64,000 bases of DNA from JAZKFT01 sp040386335. Its GTDB lineage: Bacteria > Bacteroidota > Bacteroidia > Chitinophagales > Chitinophagaceae. Below are positions 37,964 through 46,400 of this stretch, in pieces. The position numbers were made by a program, and so were the translations under genes. Every line of letters starts with the position of its first letter. Position 1 is the first letter of the stretch. The stretch covers positions 248,001 through 312,000 of the forward strand of contig JAZKFT010000017.1 of the NCBI GenBank assembly GCA_040386335.1, in the 5' to 3' direction. The notes under the pieces were generated by a model. That model was not told the origin of the DNA. It ran no database searches and worked only from the letters and a program-made list of their open reading frames with translations.

Positions 37964-38240
37964 TTGCCCCGGATTTATTTCGGGGTGCCCGGCTACGACG
38001 CCCTGATGGAACATTTGTGGCGACGCTCCGTTCATCAGTTCTGCTACTATTAAACACAATTTCAAGAAGGTTTTATTATTAACTGAGCTACAGACTATGC
38101 TGAACTTGAATTGTACAATGGAATACTGATGCTGAAACCACAGTAGTACAAAAGCCGAACAGAGCTCTAAGGCAGGAAAGGCTGTCGTCATTCCTGCCTT
38201 GATTTTTTTGCTACTTTTTGTATCAAGACAAAAAGTAGAG
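37964..38240. other. Gene-free segment with hairpins, possible dispersed repeat or small RNA
   Basis: This part of the 530-base gap between purF and paaA holds no convincing gene. It has a hairpin CCCCG/CGGGG near 37967-37985, a strong 10-bp stem AAGGCAGGAA / TTCCTGCCTT near 38170-38195 followed by a T-run, and an 11-bp stem CTACTTTTTGT / ACAAAAAGTAG at 38211-38238. An open minus-strand frame exists but looks accidental. The row of structured elements could be a transcribed small RNA with its terminator or a dispersed repeat; neither is shown. Confidence 0.35.
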
Positions 38241-38349
38241 CGGAGTGAAATTCAATTGTGAACAGCGATGCTAAATTGTTATCCCACATTGGTCTAGCCA
38301 GCCATTGCTACATTTTCAAAACTACCTGCCAGCAGGTTGGCAAACCTTT

Positions 38350-38371
38350 AAAACTAACAACTGTTAGTTTT
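38350..38371. promoter_or_regulatory. Palindromic operator upstream of paaA
   Basis: Arms AAAACTAACA and TGTTAGTTTT (10 bp each) are exact reverse complements around a two-base centre. The palindrome ends 14 bases before the -7 box and covers the -33 position of the paaA promoter. Phenylacetate genes are commonly repressed by PaaR, a TetR-family protein, in Bacteroidota and Thermus relatives; its binding here is inference. Confidence 0.7.
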
Positions 38372-38385
38372 TCGCCCTAACCCTT

Positions 38386-38393
38386 TAATTTTG
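38386..38393 (+). promoter_or_regulatory. -7 box of the paa operon
   Basis: TAATTTTG matches TAnnTTTG exactly, 22 bases before the paaA ATG and just downstream of the palindromic operator. Confidence 0.6.
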
Positions 38394-38414
38394 TCACTGC
38401 AAAACATTTTCATC

Positions 38415-39368
38415 ATGCAGCAGCAAATAGTCAATCCTGAAATTCATTTCCAGGAAAAGATTGATCAGGAAATAAAGATTGAGCCCAAAGACTGGATGCC
38501 GGAAAAATACCGGCAGACTTTAATACGACAGATCAGCCAGCATGCACACAGCGAAATTGTCGGCATGTTGCCGGAGGCCAACTGGATAACCCGGGCACCA
38601 ACCCTTCGCCGCAAAGCCATACTCATGGCCAAAGTGCAGGACGAAGCAGGCCACGGCCTTTACCTGTATTGTGCGGCAGAAACTTTAGGCATCAGCCGCG
38701 ACGAAATGTATGAGCAATTGCATAATGGCACCGCCAAGTATTCGTCTATATTTAATTACCCCACCATTACCTGGGCCGACATGGGAGCCATTGGCTGGCT
38801 GGTAGATGGCGCGGCTATTATGAACCAGGTTCCTATCTGCCGTTGCAGTTTTGGGCCTTATGCCCGGGCTATGGTACGGGTATGTAAAGAAGAAAGTTTT
38901 CACCAGCGTCAGGGCTTTGAATCCTTGCTGGTTTTAAGTAAGGGAAATGAGGCCCAAAAAAGAATGTGCCAGGATGCCATCAACCGCTGGTGGTGGCCGG
39001 CTGTTATGATGTTTGGCCCAACAGACGATGCCAGCCCCAACACCATCCAAAGCATGAAATGGAAAATAAAGCGCTTTACCAACGACGAGCTTCGTCAAAA
39101 GTTTGTAGACGTGTGTGTGGAGCAGGTAAAATTGCTGGGGATGACACTGCCTGACCCGGATATTAAATGGAATGAAGAAAGAAAACATTATGATTTTGGC
39201 GCTATCAACTGGGATGAGTTTTGGGCAGTGGTAAAAGGTAATGGACCCTGCAATAAGCAACGTCTTGACACCCGTAAAAAAGCCTGGGAGGAAGGTGAAT
39301 GGGTAAGGGAAGCGGCACAGGCACATGCTGATAAGAAAAGAAGCCGTAACGCATTGAAGGTCGCGTAA
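38415..39368 (+). CDS. paaA: 1,2-phenylacetyl-CoA epoxidase subunit PaaA
   Basis: A 317-residue catalytic subunit of the multicomponent oxygenase that epoxidises the ring of phenylacetyl-CoA, the entry step of aerobic phenylacetate breakdown. The two di-iron ligand motifs are intact: KVQDEAGHG (about 72-80) and KEESFHQRQG (about 158-167), as are the substrate-site residues around NRWWWPAVMMFGP. Length is normal. ATG 38415 is chosen; an upstream in-frame TTG at 38391 overlaps the -7 box. It heads the paa cluster, but an ORF6N gene separates it from paaB. Confidence 0.96.
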   Translation: MQQQIVNPEIHFQEKIDQEIKIEPKDWMPEKYRQTLIRQISQHAHSEIVGMLPEANWITRAPTLRRKAILMAKVQDEAGHGLYLYCAAETLGISRDEMYEQLHNGTAKYSSIFNYPTITWADMGAIGWLVDGAAIMNQVPICRCSFGPYARAMVRVCKEESFHQRQGFESLLVLSKGNEAQKRMCQDAINRWWWPAVMMFGPTDDASPNTIQSMKWKIKRFTNDELRQKFVDVCVEQVKLLGMTLPDPDIKWNEERKHYDFGAINWDEFWAVVKGNGPCNKQRLDTRKKAWEEGEWVREAAQAHADKKRSRNALKVA

Positions 39369-39488
39369 CTGGATTGACGCCCCGAATTGCAATCCAAAGC
39401 CTGTAAAGATTGGAAGTCAGAATTTTTGAAATCCAAATCCGTGTATTAGATTATTGCACATCTTTCCGGCTAATTATATTCAATCTTG

Positions 39489-39500
39489 CGTTTGCAAACG
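39489..39500. promoter_or_regulatory. 12-bp perfect palindrome before the ORF6N gene
   Basis: CGTTTGCAAACG is its own reverse complement and lies 22 bases before the ATG at 39523. It could be an operator for the inserted gene; no more can be said. Confidence 0.35.
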
Positions 39501-39522
39501 GTGCCTTCAAAATGCTGTATCC

Positions 39523-40038
39523 ATGGAAATATCGGTTATTCAAAACAAGATTTATGAGATTCGCGGGCAAAGGGTAATGCTCGATTTTGATCTCGCAGAA
39601 ATGTATGAGGTGGAAACTAAAGTTTTTAACCAGGCAGTCAAGAGGAATAACAAAAGGTTTCCTCCTGATTTTATGTTTTCCCTTACCCAGAAAGAGTTTC
39701 AGCACTTGAGGTCACAATTTGTGACCTCAAGTTGGGGCGGTACAAGATACCTTCCTTCGGCTTTTACCGAACAGGGAGTGGCGATGCTATCATCTGTCCT
39801 TAGTAGCCAAAAAGCCATTGATGTTAATATCACGATCATCAGGACCTTTGTTTTGATCAGGCAGATGGCAATGGAACATAAAGACCTGCACGAAAAAATA
39901 ATAAAGCTTGAAAAAAAGTACAATAAGAATTTTAAAGAAATCTTCAAAGCACTTGAATACCTGGTAGCAGAAAAGTCCCGTGAGACGGATTTTAAGAACA
40001 GGAAACGAATTGGTTTTAAACCAGATGATCAACAATAA
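39523..40038 (+). CDS. ORF6N-domain protein inserted in the paa operon
   Basis: A 171-residue protein of the ORF6N (KilA-N-related) family, DNA-binding proteins of phages and mobile elements. The domain spans about 1-95 with IYEIRGQRVMLDFDLAEMYEVETKVFNQAVKRN (given in part), RFPPDFMFSLTQKE and TRYLPSAFTEQGVAMLS. A Lys-rich coiled-coil-like tail follows (about 115-150). The gene is richer in A+T than paaA and paaB and has its own 154-base leader, and paaB follows 8 bases after its stop. It has no role in phenylacetate metabolism, so it is an insertion into the operon. ATG 39523 begins the family consensus. Confidence 0.85.
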   Translation: MEISVIQNKIYEIRGQRVMLDFDLAEMYEVETKVFNQAVKRNNKRFPPDFMFSLTQKEFQHLRSQFVTSSWGGTRYLPSAFTEQGVAMLSSVLSSQKAIDVNITIIRTFVLIRQMAMEHKDLHEKIIKLEKKYNKNFKEIFKALEYLVAEKSRETDFKNRKRIGFKPDDQQ

Positions 40039-40046
40039 ATACAGTT

Positions 40047-40334
40047 ATGGAACAACAACAATGGCCTTTATGGGAAATTTTTATTCGCAGTAAGCAGGGC
40101 CTAGATCATAAACATGTCGGTAGCCTCCATGCCGTGGATGCAGCAATGGCGATAGAAAATGCAAGGGATGTGTATACCCGCCGTATGGAAGGTGTCAGCA
40201 TTTGGGCTGTAGAAAGCAGGCATATTCATGCCAGCAACCCCAGCGATGCGGGAGCACTTTTCGATCCTGCCAGTGATAAAGCATACCGTCATCCTACCTT
40301 TTATGACCTGCCGGACGAAGTGAAACATATGTAG
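40047..40334 (+). CDS. paaB: 1,2-phenylacetyl-CoA epoxidase subunit PaaB
   Basis: A 95-residue subunit that bridges PaaA-PaaC pairs in the epoxidase. The family start WPLWEIFIRSKQGLDHKHVGSLHA and the middle NARDVYTRRMEGVSIWAVES are clear, and length is normal. It lies 8 bases after the ORF6N gene and 84 bases before paaC, and the paaB-paaC gap contains an octamer array that is the inverse of one in paaC. Confidence 0.95.
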   Translation: MEQQQWPLWEIFIRSKQGLDHKHVGSLHAVDAAMAIENARDVYTRRMEGVSIWAVESRHIHASNPSDAGALFDPASDKAYRHPTFYDLPDEVKHM

Positions 40335-40336
40335 TT

Positions 40337-40481
40337 AGTTGATTGGTTGATTAATTAATTGGTGAGAAAATACCAGTTTACAATTTGAACCCCATCTCAA
40401 GTTAAAGTTCCAGAAACCATGAACAACAAAGTGACCATTACCGATACAAAACCAATCAACCAATCAACCAATCAACTAATC
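40337..40481. repeat. Inverted pair of 8-bp arrays spanning the paaC start
   Basis: Left arm 40337-40360 has units AGTTGATT, GGTTGATT, AATTAATT. Right arm 40450-40481 has AACCAATC three times, then AACTAATC, the reverse complement of the left pattern. The right arm lies inside paaC after its ATG (40419) and is read in frame. A further copy of the right-arm pattern occurs at 40643-40666 inside paaC. Confidence 0.8.
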
Positions 40482-41219
40482 CACTACACCCTGCACCTCG
40501 CAGACAACGCCCTCATCATGGGCCACCGTCTCAGCGAATGGACAGGTCATGGCCCGGTACTGGAGCAAGACATCGCCATTAGCAATATCGCACTTGATTA
40601 TATTGGCCAGGCCCGGAATTTTTATCAATACGCCGCCTTACAAATCAACCAATCAACCGATCAGCCAATAGGCGATTCGACCGAAGATTCCCTTGCCTAT
40701 CTCCGCGACGCTATCGATTATAAAAACCATTTGCTTACAGAGCTACCAAATGGTGATTGGGCCCAGTCTATCCTAAAAATATTTTTCTTTTCAGCTAACC
40801 AGTTTTACCTGTACAATCAGTTAATAAATGCTGATGATCCACAAATCAGTGCCATTGCAGAAAAGAGTCTGAAAGAAGCTACCTATCACCTTCGCTGGAG
40901 CAGTGAGTGGGTGGTACGATTAGGCGATGGAACTGAAGAAAGTCATCAGCGCATGGAAAAGGCAATGGGCGAAATTTGGCCTTTTACCGGTGAATTATAC
41001 CAGTGCCCATCCTACGATTTGAGCTTTATCGACTATGTTTTGCTAAAAGAGCAATGGCAGAAAAAAGTATACGAAGTGCTTACAGAAGCCACGCTGTCGA
41101 TTCCGTCAAATGCGTGGATGCAAAGCGGCGGAGCCGAAGGCAGGCATACCGAACACCTGGGATATATTTTGGCTGAAATGCAGTTTTTACAAAGGGCTTA
41201 CCCCAATGCCACATGGTAG
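40419..41219 (+). CDS. paaC: 1,2-phenylacetyl-CoA epoxidase subunit PaaC
   Basis: A 266-residue structural subunit that pairs with PaaA. Family segments: LADNALIMGHRLSEWTGHGPVLEQDIAISNIALDYIGQARN (in part, about 27-67), LKEATYHLRWSSEWVVRLGDGTEESH (about 148-173) and the C-terminal GRHTEHLGYILAEMQFLQR. Two low-complexity stretches rich in Asn, Gln and Ser (about 11-21 and 75-83) are encoded by the octamer repeats and lie outside or in loops of the normal fold. The stop overlaps the paaD start. Confidence 0.95.
   Translation: MNNKVTITDTKPINQSTNQLIHYTLHLADNALIMGHRLSEWTGHGPVLEQDIAISNIALDYIGQARNFYQYAALQINQSTDQPIGDSTEDSLAYLRDAIDYKNHLLTELPNGDWAQSILKIFFFSANQFYLYNQLINADDPQISAIAEKSLKEATYHLRWSSEWVVRLGDGTEESHQRMEKAMGEIWPFTGELYQCPSYDLSFIDYVLLKEQWQKKVYEVLTEATLSIPSNAWMQSGGAEGRHTEHLGYILAEMQFLQRAYPNATW
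40643..40666. repeat. 8-bp array inside paaC
   Basis: Units AATCAACC, AATCAACC, GATCAGCC continue the pattern of the array at 40450. They are in frame and encode an INQSTDQP-like stretch between two conserved helices. Confidence 0.75.
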
Positions 41220-41695
41220 CCGCTGACGAAATATTGCAGCAGGAAATCTGGCATATTCTCGAATCAGTATGCGATCCGGAAGTGCCAGTGCTGTCAGTTA
41301 TAGACCTGGGCATTGTAAGGGACGTGAAAATTGACAAGGGCCATGTAGAAGTTATTATTACCCCCACTTATAGCGGTTGCCCGGCCATGGATATGATAAC
41401 GATGAATGTCCGCATGGCACTGCTGGAGCATGGTTTTACCAACGTTACCATAACGCCGGTTCTTTCCCCCGCCTGGACGACTGATTGGATGAGTGAAGCG
41501 GGGAAGAGTAAACTCGTTACATACGGCATTGCTGCCCCCAATAAGAACTTCTCCATACCCACAGACGGCGTTGAATGCCCATTGTGTCATTCCCATGATA
41601 CCCGGCTCATCAGCGAGTTTGGCAGTACCGCCTGCAAGGCTCTGTACCAATGCCAGGATTGTAAGGAACCGTTTGATTATTTTAAGTGCCATTAA
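41213..41695 (+). CDS. paaD: 1,2-phenylacetyl-CoA epoxidase subunit PaaD
   Basis: A 160-residue protein with an N-terminal MIP18/DUF59 domain (ILESVCDPEVPVLSVIDLGIVRDV, given in part) and a C-terminal zinc-ribbon with CPLC and CQDC pairs. PaaD helps mature iron-sulphur or di-iron sites of the epoxidase. Its ATG 41213 overlaps the paaC stop by seven bases. It is the last paa gene here: the reductase gene paaE does not follow. Confidence 0.94.
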   Translation: MVAADEILQQEIWHILESVCDPEVPVLSVIDLGIVRDVKIDKGHVEVIITPTYSGCPAMDMITMNVRMALLEHGFTNVTITPVLSPAWTTDWMSEAGKSKLVTYGIAAPNKNFSIPTDGVECPLCHSHDTRLISEFGSTACKALYQCQDCKEPFDYFKCH

Positions 41696-41836
41696 TGGCC
41701 GTTGGAAGACTACTACGAAAAATCATTCTTGTTAATTCTCCCTCAAAAAGCACGTTGGTGCAGGATATCCATTCTAATACTCATTGGCAACTGCGAAAAT
41801 GTTGCCATACCCTATTTTAGAATGAAATATTGCTTT

Positions 41837-43384
41837 ATGAAATCCATCTTAATAGCTGGCATTTGTTTGTTGGGGACGGTAACAGTAATGGGCCAATTCG
41901 TTGGTATTGGTGCAGACGTACCCTTATCTAAACTTCACATAAAAGGAGGTGGTCTTCTGATAGAGGGTCCACAAGGTAACACACCATTTAGCGGTGCCGG
42001 CATACGGTTAATGTGGGTCCCCGCAAGAGGAGTATTCAGAGCCGGAGAAGCTATTGGCAATTTCTGGGATCATGATAGTCTTGGATTTTACTCTGCAGCT
42101 TTTGGCCAGGGCAATCGTGCTATCGGCACCAACAGTTTTAGTACCGGCGAAAGCAATATTTCACGATCCTCAGCTTCCGCCACTTTTGGTTTTAATAACA
42201 AAGCGCTGCAGAACAATGCAGCAGCATTTGGCGCTGCTTCCAATGCAGGTGGCTATGCTTCGTTTGCCATGGGGTTTAATGCACAAACCTATGCACAAGC
42301 CAGCCTTACAATAGGTGCCTACAACGATGTAACCGATAACCCTAACCCGCTCGTAATGGCACCAGAAGACCGGTCGTTTCAAATTGGGAATGGCACCAGC
42401 AGTGGCAGCCGGAGTAATGCTATGACCGTACTGCGAAATGGCAATGTTGGTATTGGTGTGGTCAATCCGGTAACAAGCATCCATACCGATGGGGGTATCT
42501 TTTCAGTTGGAGAAATAGACTCCGCCGTGATCTCCGGTGCTGGCGCAAGATTGATGTGGATACCCAAAAAGTGGAGCCTGAGAGCCGGTAAAGCAACAGC
42601 TACTTCCTGGCAGAAAGATAGCATTGGAACCGGGTCGGTGGCATTTGGCTTTGGTAATCGTGCGATAGGTGCTTACAGCTTTAGTTCGGGAACGGGTAAT
42701 ATATCGAGGGATACCGGCTCTTTTTCATTTGGGTTTCAATGTGAAGCAACTGCTGATTATGCTGTTGCAATGGGTCGGAACAGTATGGCAGCGCACCATG
42801 CTTCAACAGCATTGGGTTATTTTGTAGTTTCTAAATCAGTAGGCTGTTTATCGGTGGGTTCGTGTAATGATATTTCAGATACACCCCCGGTTAATGCATT
42901 TAATGAAAATGACAGGGTATTCCAGGTGGGAAATGGATTATTTACCACGAGCCGGTCTAATGCGATGACGGTATTGAGAAATGGCAATGTTGGCATTGGC
43001 ATTCTGATACCCACGGAAAAATTGCATATTACAGGTAATGCCATCATTACGGGTAATGCTACTGTTAAAGGTGATGGCGTTATTACAGGTACTACGGCTA
43101 CCGTTCAAAAAATTGTAGTCATTGAAAAAGCTGTTTCCATCCCAAACATGCCAGTTAATGCAACCGGTCAGTTTACTTTTACGTGGGGGACCGAATCCTT
43201 TGCGTCTACGCCCGTTGCCTATGTAGGTAATGTTGTTGATAATAGTCCCGGTGGCTTCGCCGAATGCGATTTTACGTTGGTGGACATAACAGCTACCGGT
43301 GGAACCCTCTTTGTACATAATACAATGGGAGCGATACACACCAAAGGTTTTAGTATCAATATTATCGGTATGGGTGCTAAATAA
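41837..43384 (+). CDS. Secreted repeat protein with YadA-head-like (hep_hag) repeats
   Basis: A 515-residue exported protein with signal peptide ending VTVMG-QFVGIG. It has two tandem copies of a module of about 185 residues, each beginning SGAGxRLMW.P, running through short A-F-G-x-x-N/S-x-A repeats like the left-handed beta-roll of YadA heads (FGFNNKALQNNAAAFGAAS; VAMGRNSMAAHHASTALG), and ending with NAMTVLRNGNVGIG. A GNATVKGDGVITG segment and a C-terminal beta domain follow. No T9SS tail or membrane anchor is seen. ATG 41822 is an alternative. It is probably a trimeric fibre-like surface or tail-fibre-like protein. Confidence 0.75.
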   Translation: MKSILIAGICLLGTVTVMGQFVGIGADVPLSKLHIKGGGLLIEGPQGNTPFSGAGIRLMWVPARGVFRAGEAIGNFWDHDSLGFYSAAFGQGNRAIGTNSFSTGESNISRSSASATFGFNNKALQNNAAAFGAASNAGGYASFAMGFNAQTYAQASLTIGAYNDVTDNPNPLVMAPEDRSFQIGNGTSSGSRSNAMTVLRNGNVGIGVVNPVTSIHTDGGIFSVGEIDSAVISGAGARLMWIPKKWSLRAGKATATSWQKDSIGTGSVAFGFGNRAIGAYSFSSGTGNISRDTGSFSFGFQCEATADYAVAMGRNSMAAHHASTALGYFVVSKSVGCLSVGSCNDISDTPPVNAFNENDRVFQVGNGLFTTSRSNAMTVLRNGNVGIGILIPTEKLHITGNAIITGNATVKGDGVITGTTATVQKIVVIEKAVSIPNMPVNATGQFTFTWGTESFASTPVAYVGNVVDNSPGGFAECDFTLVDITATGGTLFVHNTMGAIHTKGFSINIIGMGAK

Positions 43385-43484
43385 CCCGGCACCCTGTTTT
43401 CTTTAAAACCATAAAATAGCCACATTCTTTGTAGCTTTATTTTAGCGTCAAAACGGGATATTAGCCACCTTAATCTGCACCATT

Positions 43485-46400
43485 ATGAAGCAATTTTCCA
43501 CTGCTGTTATTCTTTTATTTCTTCTCTGCAAAGCACATACCCAGCCTCGCTTTGCAGTTTCTGTACAGGCCTTCAGCTCCAACTATGGCGGCTGCTGGGA
43601 TGTAAGTACAATCATCGGCACTCCCAATGTAGACCCCAATGGATGCGGGGATAAATGTAATTCCTGGGCATCTTCCAGTGCCGACGGGCAGCGTGAGTAC
43701 GTGGAACTGGTTTTTGCCGGCCCGGCAAAACGTATCAACAAAATACGCGTTTGGGAAAATAATGCGCCGGGAGCCATTGATACCATTTATGCCTGGAATC
43801 CGACTTCCAGTAGCTGGGTCATCGTCATGCAGCGTACTGCTATTGGTACCACTTGTATATTCCCTAACCCTACCGGCTACGAATTCCCGCTCACATCGTT
43901 TAATGTGGATAGAATAAGGATTTCTCAGAACTCACAAGTCGTGGGAGGCTGGAACGAAATAGATGCAGTAAATATTGACAGCGTTGGCAATGGTGGTAGT
44001 ATTGGAACAGACCACCAGGTATGTACTACAAACGGAGTTCCATCCTTGCTCACCAATATCGATTCGGCTTTTATTGGAAGCAGCGGGGTGGTGTATCAAT
44101 GGCAGGATAGTGTGGCCGCCGGAAGCTGGCAAACGCTGGCATCTGCCAATATTGCAAGCTACCAACCTGCTGCTATTATGCAAACCACCTGGTATCGGAG
44201 AAAGGCAACATTGGGATTGGATTCTGTTTTTAGTAATACTGTCAGGGTTATTTATCTCAGCAGTGGAAACCCCAGTGTGGTTCCGTTGAATAGCTGGAAT
44301 TTTTATGGATTTAATGGGGGTGATATTAACCTGAACGGCTCGGTATATACAGGATTTTACAACCGGCCAGATCTAAATATCAATACTGGTAACGACTGGG
44401 ACGGAAATGGTTCGCCATCATCAGCCGCAGGCTATATCGGGTGTACTGTAAACAATGACAATTTCATCCTTGTAGCCAAGCGTAAAGGTTTTCCAACCAA
44501 TCCTTATACATTACAGTTACCATCATACGATGACTGGTTGCAGGTATATAAAAATGGTACCCAGGTATTTTTTAACGGTGGCGGCTCCGCTATCGTTTCG
44601 CTAGGCCAATTGAGTGCCACTGATACCATTGAAATACGGCTGCAGGAATACGGCGGCGGGGCCAATTTTGTCGCAAATTTTTCTGTAACGCCACTAACCG
44701 GTGGAACTATCGGCGCCAACCAGGATCTTTGTTTGGGTGATATTCCCGCAGTGCTGAACAACAACCAGGGCGCCTTTGGAGGCGATAGCCCCGGAACGAT
44801 TGCTTACCAATGGCAGGATAGCACAGCAGGGGGGTCCTGGCAAAATATTGGCATGGAAACCAACCCCACTTATCAGCCGCCTACACTAACGGTGAATCAC
44901 TGGTACCGCAGAAAGGCGTCGGATATAATGGGAGGGTTGGCCTATTCCAATATGGTTCTTTTAACCGTTGCAGCACCGGCAGGCGATCCAACCGTGTTGC
45001 CGGTCAACGCATGGAATTTTTATACGTACAATGCCAATAACTTCAATTTTGATCCCGGTGTTTACCGCGGTTTCTACACGCTCAATACCCAGGGCTTTGA
45101 CACACGCAATCAATGGCCTTCCGGCGGTTCGCCATCTACCACAACCGGCTGGCAGGGCTGCCCGGTTCCTGTAGATAATTTCAGCATGAACATCAGGCGT
45201 AAAGGATTTACCGACGGACCGTATATCGCCAATATCTCCGGAGACGATGCGCACGTGGTATATAAAAATGGAGTGATGATGTATTCCGCAGGCTGCTGCA
45301 GCTATGTGCCCAATATCTCGCTGGGCAGGCTCACCCCTTCCGACACGATTGAAATAAGACTCGCTGAATATGGTGGGCAGGCGTATGTACAATTTGATCT
45401 TCAGCAACAGGCGCTCAGTCCCGGAACTGTATCAGGAAGCCAATCGGTTTGTGGCAGCGATATTCCCGCCCAGCTCACCAACACACAGGCTGCCTTCGGC
45501 GGTTTCAACCCAACATTTACTTACCAATGGCAGGATAGTACGGCATCGGGTGCCTGGGCAAATATTATCGGTTCGAATACCACCAGCTATACCCCGGTTC
45601 CCATTTCTCAAACCACATGGTTCCGCCGTAAAGTAAAAGATGCCAATAATGATTCTGCCTACAGTAATGTGCTGGAACTGACCTTTACGCAACGCCAGGG
45701 AGATACGGCTCAATTTGGCAATAACCGCTGGAATGTTTACGCATATATTGGCCAGGATGCCGGCCTGGCCACCAACAATTACCGCGGCTTTTATACCGAT
45801 GACACCCTCAATTTTGATACCCGCCAGCGGTGGGATCAAAATGGTACACCCACATCAGCAACTGGTTATGCAGGATGCCCCGTTGGCTCCGATAATTTCA
45901 CTACCCAATACAAACGCAGGGGATTCCCCTCAGGTAATTATAATTTGCAAATACCTTCTCATGATGATGGCATCTATGCCTATAAAAATGGCAGGCTGAT
46001 TTATAGTTATGGCGGATGTTGTAACTCCAATCCGACAATCAATGTTGGGTATCTCAATGCAGACAGTACCATTGAGTTCCGGTTGACAGAAGGTGGTGGG
46101 CAGGCGTACCTGGGCGTCAATTTTGCATTGATCAGCAGTGATGTGTACGACTATGTAAATACAAATTGCAACCAGTTCGGTGTCATAAATGTAAGCGGCA
46201 ACAACTGGTGGGATATTACTGACAATACAGGCAAAATAGTAGGTAGTATTAACCCTAACGGCAACAACCTTGGAAATGTAACCCTGCGCATGAAACACTT
46301 CGGCACCGGGCCAGCGAATATTCCACAAAATCCTGGGTTTATTAAATACATGGCCCGTTATTTCGACTGGCAGTGCACGGCCTACCCAACAGCTAACTTC

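Noticed and set aside
37916..38191. Minus-strand frame of 91 codons between purF and paaA
   Set aside because: It spans two terminators and hairpins and has mixed composition; more likely structured non-coding DNA.
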